Of a stretch of DNA of 55,812 bases, positions 44,112-52,262 are shown piece after piece. The first letter of the stretch is position 1, and every line of letters starts with the position of its first letter. The position numbers and the translations under genes were made by a program. The notes under the pieces were generated by a model. The model was not told where the DNA came from and did not search any database. It was given only the letters and a program-made list of their open reading frames with translations. Source of the DNA: Planctomycetota bacterium (lineage in GTDB: Bacteria > Planctomycetota > JAFGQW01); assembly GCA_016935485.1 (NCBI GenBank), contig JAFGQW010000094.1, positions 1-55,812 of the forward strand, in the 5' to 3' direction.

Positions 44112-46649
44112 TCACCGCGTGATCGTGAAGGACGCGGTGTTCGAGATCGACTTGAGCCCGAACGGAGCCGGCGCGTAGAGCGTGACGAACGCCGAGTGAA
44201 TCCGGATGCCGACGAGGCCCTGGTCGTTCGGGATCGCAAGCGAGGCCTGCCCCTGGGCGACGCCGGACAACACGCCCGCGTAGCCGGTGAAGATCTGCGG
44301 CAGCATGCCGCCGGTGGAGATCACCAGCAGCGTGTCCGGCGACAGTCCGAGACTCCGCGGTCCGATCGGGATCGGGCCGGTGCCGAGCGACGAGCCGACC
44401 TGGTAGGCGAGGCCGGCGTCGCCGGTGGCGGTGAGTGCAAGCGTGACCCGGTTTCCCGGCCGCGGGGCACCGCTTGAGGTGAGGTTCACGAAGGCGACCT
44501 TCGAGACCCAGGCGTCGGTGATCCCGTTGAAGGTGAGATCCGGTCCGCCGGTGACCGGGAACAGGTTCGTGGTCTCGTAGCTGTCCGTATCGCCGGAGAC
44601 GTACGCATTCCCGGCGGCGTCCACGGCGATCGACCAGGCCGAATCGTAGTCGGTGCCGCCGATGTAACCGCAGTAATCCAGCGCCGTGCCGGCGGCGTTC
44701 ACTCGCGCGACGAACCCATCGTTCCAGCCGTTATAGGTGAGATCCGGCCCGACCCGCACCGGGAAGCTGTCCGTGGTCTCGTTGCTCTCGGTGCCACCGC
44801 ACACGTAGGCGTTGCCCTGGCCATCCACGCCGACACCGCCCCAGCCGTCGTCCCACTGCGCACCGCCGATGTAGCCGCAGTAGACGAGCGCGGTGCCGAG
44901 CGCGTTCACCTTGGCCACGAACGCGTCCGAGATCGCCGTCGTGTCGTTGTAGGTGAGATCCGGCCCGACCCGTACCGGGAAGCTCTGCTCGGTGCTGTCG
45001 GTGCTCCCGCAGACGTACGCGCAGCCGGTGGCGTCCACCGCGATGCCACCCGTGCTTTCCCAGCCGGTGCCGCCGAGGTAGCCGCAGTAGTCGAGCGCCG
45101 TGCCCACCGCATTCACCTTGGCCACGAAGACATCCGTCCCGCCGTTGAAGGCGAGGTCGGGACCGACGAGCACCGGGAACTTGTCCGTGGTCTCGTTGCT
45201 GCTGGTCTCGCCACACACGTAGGCGTTGCCCTGAGCGTCCACCGCGACGCGGCCCCAGCCGCCGTCGTACTGCGCACCGCCGATGTAGCCACAGTAGTCG
45301 AGCGCCGTGCCGGCCGTATTCACCTTGGCCACGAACGCATCCGAGGAAGAGGTGTCGTTGAAGGTAAGGTCGGGACCGACCCGCACGGGAAACGTGGTCT
45401 GGTCGCTCTGCGTGTCGCCGACCACGTAGGCATTGCCCGCCGCATCCACAGCGACGCCCCAGGCATAGTCGTCATTGATGCCGCCGAGGTAGCCGCAGTA
45501 ATCGAGCCCGGTGCCAGCGGCGTTCACCTTCGCGATGAAACCGTCGCCGCCGCCCGAGGCGGTGCCGTTGTACGTGAGGTCCGGCCCAACCTTCACCGGG
45601 AAGCCTTCCGAGACCGCGTCGCTCTCGGTGTAGCCCACGACGTACGCCTGGCCCTGGGCGTCGACGGCCACGCCGGCGCCGTACTCGTAGTCGGTGCCAC
45701 CGAGGTAGCCGCAGTAGACGAGCTGGCCGTTCCGGTCGACCTTCGCGACGTAGGCGTCCCCGTTGCCGTGGTAGGTGAGATCGGGTCCCACCGCCGCCGG
45801 GAAGGACGGCGCCGCGCTGTCGACCTCGCCGGTCACGTACACGTTGCCCTGCGCGTCCACGGCGGTGCCGTAGTTGTCGTCGTAGTCGTTGCCGCCGAGG
45901 TAGCCGCAGTAGACCAGCAGCGCCGGGTCGAGCACCAGCGTCCGGGTGGGGTCGTAGGCGCCGAGACGGAACCCATAGGTCACCGCGCCGGCCTCCGCGA
46001 ACGCTGGGCCGACGTCGTAGGCCATCGCCACGGATGCGCGCCGGCCGTCCACCTCCTGCCACGCGACTGGCGGCGCGTCCTCGAAGCCGCCCGCCGGCGT
46101 CTCGACCCGGAGCGCGCCGGCCGGCGTCACGAAGGCCCGCGTCAGCCCGCGATAGCGGAGCTGGATCTGCGCCGGGTTGGCGCCGGGCCGCACGACGAAC
46201 TCGTACTTGAGATAGCGGACCGTGCCGCGGTAGACCAGATCGATCCCGGGCCAGAGGTCCTCGTACACGATCTTCGCGAACGCGGGCACGCCGGTTTGCC
46301 AGTCCTTGGGCCGGCCGAGAAAGTAGCTGAAGACGGCGGCCTGACGATTCCGGCCCTCCGGGCGCACGGCGCGCGCGCCGAGAAAGTCGAGCTGGACCGC
46401 CCAGCGCTGCGCCGGAGACTCCAGCGCGACGGTCATGCCCTCTGCGGTGAAGAAGAGGGTGCGGTCCCGGCCCTTCACGTGATAGGCCACGGCGTCCGGG
46501 TAGAGGCCCCGGTTCTCGAGGAAGAGGAGCGGTGCGTCCCGGAATCCGGGGACCACCGCCGTGAGCGCCGCGGACGGCAAGTTCTGTGCGGCAGCGCCGC
46601 TCGCCAGCAGCACGGTGGCGAGGATGAGGGCGAGAACGGATCGACTCAT
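44112..46649 (-). CDS. Secreted SBBP seven-bladed beta-propeller protein with shared C-terminal domain
   Basis: 845 residues; ATG at 46649 with AAGGGA upstream. Signal peptide (LALILATVLLASGAAAQ). Residues about 20-260 are the DUF7948-like module that precedes SBBP propellers (FLENRGLYPDAVAYHVKG, GIDLVYRG, KYEFVVRPGANPAQIQLRYRG). Then exactly seven SBBP repeats, each opening with L(V/D)YCGY(L/I)GG and containing VAVDAQGNAYVCG and FPV.VGPDLTYN. The last 110 residues (LALTATGDAGLAYQVGSSLGTGPIPIGPRSLGLSPDTLLV ... SISNTASFTITR) are the domain also found in the five tandem paralogs. Likely an extracellular binding or surface protein. Confidence 0.9.
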   Translation of the reverse strand: MSRSVLALILATVLLASGAAAQNLPSAALTAVVPGFRDAPLLFLENRGLYPDAVAYHVKGRDRTLFFTAEGMTVALESPAQRWAVQLDFLGARAVRPEGRNRQAAVFSYFLGRPKDWQTGVPAFAKIVYEDLWPGIDLVYRGTVRYLKYEFVVRPGANPAQIQLRYRGLTRAFVTPAGALRVETPAGGFEDAPPVAWQEVDGRRASVAMAYDVGPAFAEAGAVTYGFRLGAYDPTRTLVLDPALLVYCGYLGGNDYDDNYGTAVDAQGNVYVTGEVDSAAPSFPAAVGPDLTYHGNGDAYVAKVDRNGQLVYCGYLGGTDYEYGAGVAVDAQGQAYVVGYTESDAVSEGFPVKVGPDLTYNGTASGGGDGFIAKVNAAGTGLDYCGYLGGINDDYAWGVAVDAAGNAYVVGDTQSDQTTFPVRVGPDLTFNDTSSSDAFVAKVNTAGTALDYCGYIGGAQYDGGWGRVAVDAQGNAYVCGETSSNETTDKFPVLVGPDLAFNGGTDVFVAKVNAVGTALDYCGYLGGTGWESTGGIAVDATGCAYVCGSTDSTEQSFPVRVGPDLTYNDTTAISDAFVAKVNALGTALVYCGYIGGAQWDDGWGGVGVDGQGNAYVCGGTESNETTDSFPVRVGPDLTYNGWNDGFVARVNAAGTALDYCGYIGGTDYDSAWSIAVDAAGNAYVSGDTDSYETTNLFPVTGGPDLTFNGITDAWVSKVAFVNLTSSGAPRPGNRVTLALTATGDAGLAYQVGSSLGTGPIPIGPRSLGLSPDTLLVISTGGMLPQIFTGYAGVLSGVAQGQASLAIPNDQGLVGIRIHSAFVTLYAPAPFGLKSISNTASFTITR

Positions 46650-46743
46650 GGGGTTTCCCTTGCTGTAAGTCCTCCCCCGGGGGACACCGCAACCTGGAAC
46701 CAGCGGCCATCGTCCGCGAGCGTCCGGGTACGGCGTTGCACCC

Positions 46744-46749
46744 ATCATA
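46744..46749 (-). promoter_or_regulatory. Extended -10 promoter for the SBBP gene
   Basis: On the minus strand TGG-TATGAT, an extended -10, with only a weak -35 (CTGTCG) 17 bases upstream. Leader about 85 bases. Confidence 0.45.
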
Positions 46750-46829
46750 CCACACGCCTGGATCCGCGACAGGAGGTACCGGACGACCGCCTCCGTGCCC
46801 GAGGCATCCCGGCTTGCCCCGGGGCGGGC

Positions 46830-48209
46830 TCAGCCGTCCTTCGGTCCCGGGGCGCCCTTGTCCCGGAGGAACTTGTACGGATCGAACCAGCCCCTGCAGT
46901 TGGGTGCGTACCCGGCGATCCAGCCCACCTGGTCGCCCATGGGGACGTTGCCCACCGCTACGGTCAGCACCTCGCCGTCGGGCGTCTTCACCTTGAGCCC
47001 TAGCCCCGGAAAGCCGTGCTGGTCCTTCTGGTCGGGCAGGTACACGTAGCCGATGACCGGCGCCTTCACGCGCTTGCCCTTGTAGTCGAAGTTGAGCGCG
47101 GAGCCGTCGCGGTAGATGCCTTTGGGTCGCCGGAAGGGGCTGTCGGCGATGCCGAAGTGGAGATGAGCCCCATAGCCGCCATTCTCGACCGAGCAGGAAA
47201 GCCCGACCGTGGCGATCTTCTGCCCCTTGCTCACGATGTCGCCGGGTTTGACGAGGATATCCCAGCCCAGGTGGCCGTAGAGCGAGCAGAAGTAGTCGCC
47301 GCTCTCGAGGCGGTGCTCGACGAGCACGAGAAAGCCCCAGTTCCCGCCCGCCCCTTGCACCATGCGCACCAGCCCGTCGGCCACGGCGAACACCGAGGCG
47401 CCCTCGCGGAACCAGGCGATGTCCTCGCCCGCGTGCCCGCTCTTGCCCCCGAAGGACTGGCGGGGCAAGCTCATGAAGAGCGAGTCGTGATACCAGGAGA
47501 TGGGCCAGTCGAAGGTCGTGGCCGCGGGATACTCGAGCGTCTTCGCATCGTACTCGTTGAAGCTCGATGGACCCTGCACGGTCCAGGCCCACTCGACGCG
47601 GCGGGCGTCCTCGGGCCCGACGAGCTTCTCCGGCCAGGGCCGGTACGGCCTGGCGGCGCTGCCGACGAGCGCCACCGCCGCCTCGAGGCTCGCCCGCGTG
47701 AACCGGTCCTTCTCGGCGGCAAGCGCCTGCTCCAGCGCGGCCGCATCCCTGCCGATGTGGCCAAGGCAATTGGCGGCCAGCTCGCGGATGCGCGGATTGG
47801 CGTCCTTCAGCCGCTTCACGACGGCCGGCACGACCGTCTCGTCCCCGATCCTCTTCAAAGCGTAGAGGGCGCGCGCCTGGATGGGCCAGTGCTTGGCCTC
47901 GAGGAGCGGCACGAAGACGTGCTTCAGCGCCGGTTCCCGGTAGCGGATGAGATTCTCGATCGCCTGGCCGTGGCCATGCTTCTTCGCGAGCTCGGCGCCG
48001 AGCCTCGGCTGGAGCTCCTCGTCGGCGCGAACGAGCTCCTGGACGAGCGCGTCGATCTTGTCCTGTTGCCGGGCGAACTCGTCCTTGCGCGTCGAGGCAC
48101 CGACGGTCTTGTCGCGGGCCTTGTGCTGCGCAACCGCGGCGCCCGCGAACAGGATCGCGGCGGCGAGAAGCAGGATGGAACAGCGCGCGGGCGTGGGGGG
48201 GATTCGCAT
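46830..48209 (-). CDS. Secreted M23 peptidase with HEAT-like repeats
   Basis: 459 residues. Signal peptide (SILLLAAAILFAGAAVAQ), a charged helical stretch, then HEAT-like repeats (about 75-165: AKHWPIQARALYALKRIGDETVVPAVVKRLKDANPRIRELAANCLGHIG). The M23/LytM domain has zinc ligands H259 and D263 (GHAGEDIAWF) and the HLHFG motif (H349, H351), with SLYGHLGWDILVKPGDIVSKGQKIATVG between. All ligands are present, so it is probably an active glycyl or D-amino-acid endopeptidase acting on peptidoglycan or a cell-surface protein. The -10-like TATCAT on the minus strand at 48247-48252 may be its promoter. Confidence 0.9.
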   Translation of the reverse strand: MRIPPTPARCSILLLAAAILFAGAAVAQHKARDKTVGASTRKDEFARQQDKIDALVQELVRADEELQPRLGAELAKKHGHGQAIENLIRYREPALKHVFVPLLEAKHWPIQARALYALKRIGDETVVPAVVKRLKDANPRIRELAANCLGHIGRDAAALEQALAAEKDRFTRASLEAAVALVGSAARPYRPWPEKLVGPEDARRVEWAWTVQGPSSFNEYDAKTLEYPAATTFDWPISWYHDSLFMSLPRQSFGGKSGHAGEDIAWFREGASVFAVADGLVRMVQGAGGNWGFLVLVEHRLESGDYFCSLYGHLGWDILVKPGDIVSKGQKIATVGLSCSVENGGYGAHLHFGIADSPFRRPKGIYRDGSALNFDYKGKRVKAPVIGYVYLPDQKDQHGFPGLGLKVKTPDGEVLTVAVGNVPMGDQVGWIAGYAPNCRGWFDPYKFLRDKGAPGPKDG

Positions 48210-48784
48210 GGGCTGGCGTGCCTCCGATCTCCTCGGGTCCGGTGAAATGATACGCGACGGGTGGAAGGAACGGTAGCGCCGCGCGGGGGGTCTGGCCAAC
48301 CAGACGCTGCGGTTTTCGAGGGGGGAGGCACTGCCGGCAAGCAGCCCGCACGGCGGCGGCCGGCGCGGAGTGGACCCGCTCTCCGCCGACGGTCCGGCAG
48401 CAGCTCCGACGGCGGCCCGCTGGCGCGGATCCGCCCGTCGGAAGCCCCCGCCATCGCGGCGACCCCGGAGCCGTGCAAGCGCCGCCGCGGTGGGTTCCGC
48501 CGGCGGAGAAGCCCGGCAGTGGCTTTCCGCCGGCGCTCGCTCTCCCCATTGACTGTGAGCTCCGTTCCGGGTACGTTGACGGTTTGCTGTAAATCCATGC
48601 CGTGCGGGTCCGCCGACCGCGCCCGAGCCCGCCGGCGAGAGAGAGCCTGGAACAGAGCATGCCCTCGAGGCCGGGTAGGTTCCGTCCGGACAACAGCTCG
48701 CACGCTGTTCCGCGCGTGTGTGACGCCGGCGTGAGTGGGTCACGGCCGGGCCTGAAAGGAAGGCGCTGCAGAAGGAGAGCCACC
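48210..48784. other. 575-base divergent intergenic region
   Basis: Between the M23 gene (minus) and the first paralog (plus). It contains a perfect palindrome TCCGCCGGCGGA near 48506, a second ttccgccggcg copy about 25 bases on, the first-paralog promoter at 48549-48577 and a leader of about 200 bases. No gene seen. Confidence 0.4.
48549..48577 (+). promoter_or_regulatory. Promoter of tandem paralog 1
   Basis: TTGACT, 17-base spacer, TACGTT. Leaves a long leader of about 200 bases before the ATG at 48785. Confidence 0.6.
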
Positions 48785-49693
48785 ATGCGAACCGCGAGTT
48801 TCCTCGTCGTCCTGGTCCTGCTGGCCGGTCTCGCGACGGCCCAGACCCTGATCCCCATCCCGCCGTTCAACACCACGTACTCGTCGACGATGACGCGTGG
48901 CATGTACTGTCTGGTGCCGATCGATTTCACCGTCGTTGGCCTCCGCGTGCCGGACGAGGCGAAGAACGGCAAGCAGAACGTGTGCCTCTATCAGCACACC
49001 TCCGCGCCGCCGGCCTGGACCGCGACCGTGCCGCTCACCCCGATCTTCTCCAAGTTCGGCGAGCCGAGCGCGAACATCATTCCCTGCTCGTTCCCGTACA
49101 AGAAGGGCGAGTACCTGATCGTGCTGGGGGCGTGCGGCGATGCGGTCCAGCTTCGCAATTCCTACTCGGCGTCGTCGGCGTTTCCGACGACGATCTTCGG
49201 CGCCGCCACGACACTTTATCGTTGCGGCACCCAGAACAACATCACGACTCTGGCTCCGCCGCATCCGATCTGGAGCGAAGCGGCCAGCATCTGCCGTGTC
49301 GAGGTCTACGTGGCCTCCGCGACGATCACCGGCTCCGGCACGGGCGCGCCGGGCACCACGCTCACGTTCCTGCTGTCCGCGGCAGCCGACGGGGGGCTCC
49401 CGTACCAGCTCGGAAGCTCGCTCGGCAACGGCCCGATCCCGATCGACGCCCGGAAGCTCGAGCTGTCCGTGGACAGTCTCCTCACGCTCAGCGTGCTTGG
49501 GCTGGCGCCCGCGGTGTTCCAGAACTACGCCGGCGTTCTCGATGCCCAGGGGGCCGGCAAGGCAGCGCTCCACATCCCGAACCTGCCCGCGCTGAAGGGC
49601 ATCCGGATCTACACGGCGTTCGTCACCCTGCTCGGGACCGCTCCCTCCGGGGTCGCCAGCATCAGCAACACGTTCCTGTTCACGATCCAGTAG
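48785..49693 (+). CDS. Secreted two-domain protein, tandem paralog 1 (subtype A)
   Basis: 302 residues; ATG with AAGGAGA upstream. Signal peptide ending LAGLATAQ. N-domain (about 21-180): IPIPPFNTTYSSTMTRGMYC, DFTVVGLRVPDEAKNGKQNVCLYQHTSAPP, PLTPIFSKFGEPSANIIPC, KKGEYLIVLGACGDA, IFGAATTLYRCG and PPHPIWSE; six cysteines. C-domain (about 190-302): GTTLTFLLSAAADGGLPYQLGSSLGNGPIPIDARKLELS ... IRIYTAFVTLLGTAPSGVASISNTFLFTIQ. No catalytic motif. Probably an extracellular or surface beta-rich protein. I know no characterised member. Confidence 0.85.
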   Translation: MRTASFLVVLVLLAGLATAQTLIPIPPFNTTYSSTMTRGMYCLVPIDFTVVGLRVPDEAKNGKQNVCLYQHTSAPPAWTATVPLTPIFSKFGEPSANIIPCSFPYKKGEYLIVLGACGDAVQLRNSYSASSAFPTTIFGAATTLYRCGTQNNITTLAPPHPIWSEAASICRVEVYVASATITGSGTGAPGTTLTFLLSAAADGGLPYQLGSSLGNGPIPIDARKLELSVDSLLTLSVLGLAPAVFQNYAGVLDAQGAGKAALHIPNLPALKGIRIYTAFVTLLGTAPSGVASISNTFLFTIQ

Positions 49694-49784
49694 GCCGCTG
49701 CCGACCGCCGGACCCACGGCTCCCCGCCCGTCCGCGCCGGGGGGCCGTTGTGGCGCGCTCGAAGCCGCCGCGCTATCTCCGCTG

Positions 49785-49813
49785 TTGACCGGCCCGCCGG
49801 GGCCTGCTATTCT
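49785..49813 (+). promoter_or_regulatory. Promoter of tandem paralog 2
   Basis: TTGACC, 17-base spacer, TATTCT; leader about 30 bases. Confidence 0.7.
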
Positions 49814-49851
49814 CGAGGCTAGACCCGAGACGTTCCAAGGAGGGTGATTCC

Positions 49852-50766
49852 ATGCGTACCGTCGTCGTTCTCGCCAGCATCCTGCTGCTCGCCGGCCTGG
49901 CCGCCGCCCAGACCATGATTCCGATTCCGGGATTCGGCAGCACCTACTCGGCCAGCATGACCCGCGGCTTCTACTGCCAGGCGCCGCTGGATTTCACCGT
50001 CGTCGGGCTTCGCGTGCCGGACGAGTCCAACCACGGGCTGCAGAACGTCTGCCTCTACAACCACACGGCGGCCCCACCGGCGTACTCTGGCACCGTGGCG
50101 CTGACCCCGGTCTTCTCCAAGTTCGGCGAGCCGAGCGCCAACATCATCCCGTGTGCATTTCCGTTCAAGAAGGGCGAGTGGCTGATCGTCATCGGCGCCT
50201 GCGGCAACTCGGGCGGCCTCAAGAACTCCTACGCCTCGCCGGCCGGCGTGTTCGCGAGCAACATCCTGGGCGCGCCGACCTCGCTCTACCGCTGCGGCAT
50301 CCAGTCCAACATCATCACCACCGCGCCGCCGCATCCGGTCTGGAGCGAGAATAACGGCCAGATCTCCCGCGTCGAGGTGTATGTGGCCGCCGCCACCATC
50401 GTCGGTTCGGGTTCCGGCGCGCCCGGCACCACGCTCACGTTCCTGCTGTCCGCGGTCACCGACGGCGGGCTGACCTATCAGGTGGGAAGCTCGCTCGGCA
50501 ATGGCCCCATCCCGATCGACACCCGGAAGCTCGAGCTGTCGGTCGACGGGCTGCTGGTCGCGAGCGTTTCCGGCAATCTGCCGGCGATCTTCCAGGGCTA
50601 CGCCGGCGTTCTCGACGCCAAGGGGGCCGGCAAGGCGGCGCTGAACATCCCGAACTTGCCCGTGCTCAAGGGAACCCGGATCTACACGGCGTTCGTCACC
50701 CTGTCGCAGGTAGCCCCGTCCGGAGTGGCCAGCATCAGCGACACGTTCCTCTTCACGATCCAGTAG
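49852..50766 (+). CDS. Secreted two-domain protein, tandem paralog 2 (subtype A)
   Basis: 304 residues; AAGGAGG upstream of the ATG. Same layout as its neighbours: signal peptide (ILLLAGLAAAQ), N-domain and C-domain. Subtype A marks: TSLYRCGIQSNIITTAPPHPVWSENNGQISRVEVYV, with Cys only at YC, NVC, IPC, GAC and YRC (five). The C-domain is close to those of paralogs 3 and 5 up to LLVASVSGNLPAIF, then closer to paralog 1 (AGKAALNIPNLPVLKG), suggesting recombination among copies. A hairpin (gggcttcc ... ggaagccc, 50798-50848) after the stop may end its transcript. Confidence 0.85.
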   Translation: MRTVVVLASILLLAGLAAAQTMIPIPGFGSTYSASMTRGFYCQAPLDFTVVGLRVPDESNHGLQNVCLYNHTAAPPAYSGTVALTPVFSKFGEPSANIIPCAFPFKKGEWLIVIGACGNSGGLKNSYASPAGVFASNILGAPTSLYRCGIQSNIITTAPPHPVWSENNGQISRVEVYVAAATIVGSGSGAPGTTLTFLLSAVTDGGLTYQVGSSLGNGPIPIDTRKLELSVDGLLVASVSGNLPAIFQGYAGVLDAKGAGKAALNIPNLPVLKGTRIYTAFVTLSQVAPSGVASISDTFLFTIQ

Positions 50767-50797
50767 CCTGACAATAGCCTCAATAGCCTGAGGCGAT

Positions 50798-50848
50798 GGG
50801 GCTTCCGCCCGGCGGCTTGCCGCGGTGCCGGCGGGCGGCCGGAAGCCC
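50798..50848 (+). terminator. Hairpin after paralog 2 (possible terminator)
   Basis: Arms gggcttcc/ggaagccc extended by further G-C pairs with a small bulge; no T run. Preceded by short direct repeats of aatagcct (about 50770-50790). Confidence 0.35.
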
Positions 50849-50874
50849 GAGATGCGGCCTCGTTTCGGGTCGTC

Positions 50875-50903
50875 TTGACGCGCCGTTCCGACGCGGGTAC
50901 GCT
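50875..50903 (+). promoter_or_regulatory. Promoter of tandem paralog 3
   Basis: TTGACG, 17-base spacer, TACGCT. Spacer end and leader (acgcgggtac ... cccgaggag) closely match those of paralog 5. Confidence 0.65.
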
Positions 50904-50938
50904 CGGTTCCAGACGGAATCGACCCGAGGAGAACAACC

Positions 50939-51853
50939 ATGCGTATTCCCGCCGCGCTCGCCGCCGTCCTGCTGCTCGCCGGTCTGGCCTCCGCCCAGAC
51001 AATGATCCCGATTCCGGCGTTCAACCGCACCTACAGCTACTCCGCGCACACCCGCGGCTTCTACTGCCAGGCGCCGGTGGACTTCACGGTCGTCGGGCTT
51101 CGCGTGCCCGACGAGGCCAACAACGGCCAGCAGAATGTGTGTGTCTACCAGCACACTGCCGCTCCGCTGCCGATCTCGACGGCGGTCCCGCTCACGCCCG
51201 TCTTCTCGAAGTTCGGCGAGCCGAGCAGGAACATCATTCCCTGCTCGATTCCGTACAAGAAGGGCGACTGGCTAATCGTGCTGGGCGCCTGCGGCAACGC
51301 CAGCATGCTCCACAACTCGTACGGCCCACAGGGCTGTTTCCAGAGCAGCATCTTCGGCCAGCCGACCACGATATGCCGCGGCGGCGTCCAGGCGAACATC
51401 GTCAGCACGGCGCCGCCCCATACGGTCTGGAGCGAGAACGCCTTCGAGGTCTGCCGCGTGGAGGTGTACGTCGCCTCCGCCCAGCTCGTCGGCTCGGGTT
51501 CCGGCGCGCCCGGCACCGCGCTGACGTTCACCCTGATGGCCGCCGCGGACGGGGGGCTCCCGTACCAGCTCGGAAGCTCGCTTGGCAACGGCCCGATCCC
51601 GATCGACACCCGCAAGCTCGAGCTCTCCGCCGACGCGCTCCTGGTCGCGAGCGTTTCCGGCAATCTGCCGGCGGTGTTCGAGGGCTACGCCGGCACGCTC
51701 GATGCAAAGGGACTCGGCAACGCCAAGCTCCACATCCCGATGATCCCGGCGCTCAAGGGGCTGAGAATCTACAGCGCATTCGTGACGCTGCGCGGGTCGG
51801 CGCCCTCGGGCATCGCGAGCATCAGCGACACGTTCCTCTTCACCATCCAGTAG
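50939..51853 (+). CDS. Secreted two-domain protein, tandem paralog 3 (subtype B)
   Basis: 304 residues; GAGGAG upstream of the ATG. Signal peptide (AVLLLAGLASAQ). Subtype B marks: GPQGCFQSSIFGQPTTICRGGVQANIV and SENAFEVCRVEVYVASAQLVGSG, giving seven N-domain cysteines with the extra pair GCF/CR replacing YRCG. The C-domain is nearly identical to paralog 5. A GC hairpin region follows the stop (about 51855-51913). Function unknown; secretion and an all-beta fold are inferred from the signal peptide and the repeated short hydrophobic strands. Confidence 0.85.
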   Translation: MRIPAALAAVLLLAGLASAQTMIPIPAFNRTYSYSAHTRGFYCQAPVDFTVVGLRVPDEANNGQQNVCVYQHTAAPLPISTAVPLTPVFSKFGEPSRNIIPCSIPYKKGDWLIVLGACGNASMLHNSYGPQGCFQSSIFGQPTTICRGGVQANIVSTAPPHTVWSENAFEVCRVEVYVASAQLVGSGSGAPGTALTFTLMAAADGGLPYQLGSSLGNGPIPIDTRKLELSADALLVASVSGNLPAVFEGYAGTLDAKGLGNAKLHIPMIPALKGLRIYSAFVTLRGSAPSGIASISDTFLFTIQ

Positions 51854-52040
51854 GCCGGGACCGCCGCGCCGCCGCTATCGCTCCGTCGCGCGTGCGGGGC
51901 GGGGCGGCGGTGCCAGCCAGTGCTGCCCGCTCCCTCGCAAGCCGCCAGGAATCGGCCCGGAATGAGACGGACAGCCGCGGGGCACTGCGGTGGGCAGCAG
52001 TCTGCACCGGCGCATGATCTCGACAGATTCCATGCGGCCA

Positions 52041-52069
52041 TTGACAGCAGGTGCGGTAGCAGGTACGCT
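52041..52069 (+). promoter_or_regulatory. Promoter of tandem paralog 4
   Basis: TTGACA (perfect), 17-base spacer, TACGCT. Leader about 190 bases, containing a hairpin with 8-bp stem (cgccgcac-gtgt-gtgcggcg, about 52182-52201). Confidence 0.65.
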
Positions 52070-52262
52070 CGATCTTGTTGTGTTTGAGGAGTCGGCGCGA
52101 GACGGCCGCCGTCGAGGAGTCCGTGCTCGCGCCCGAGAGAGACTGGGTTCCCTTTCGTCCAGGAGATTCCGGTGCCCGGCTCACGCCGCACGTGTGTGCG
52201 GCGCAAGCGGAGATGTGTCGCGGCCGGGGCGCGATCTCGAGGGTAGTTCAAGGAGAGGATTC

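Noticed and set aside
44590-45930. Regularly spaced similar DNA units, CRISPR-like at first sight
   Set aside because: They are codon-level repeats of the SBBP protein, of about 190-200 bases each, with no short identical repeat/spacer pattern.
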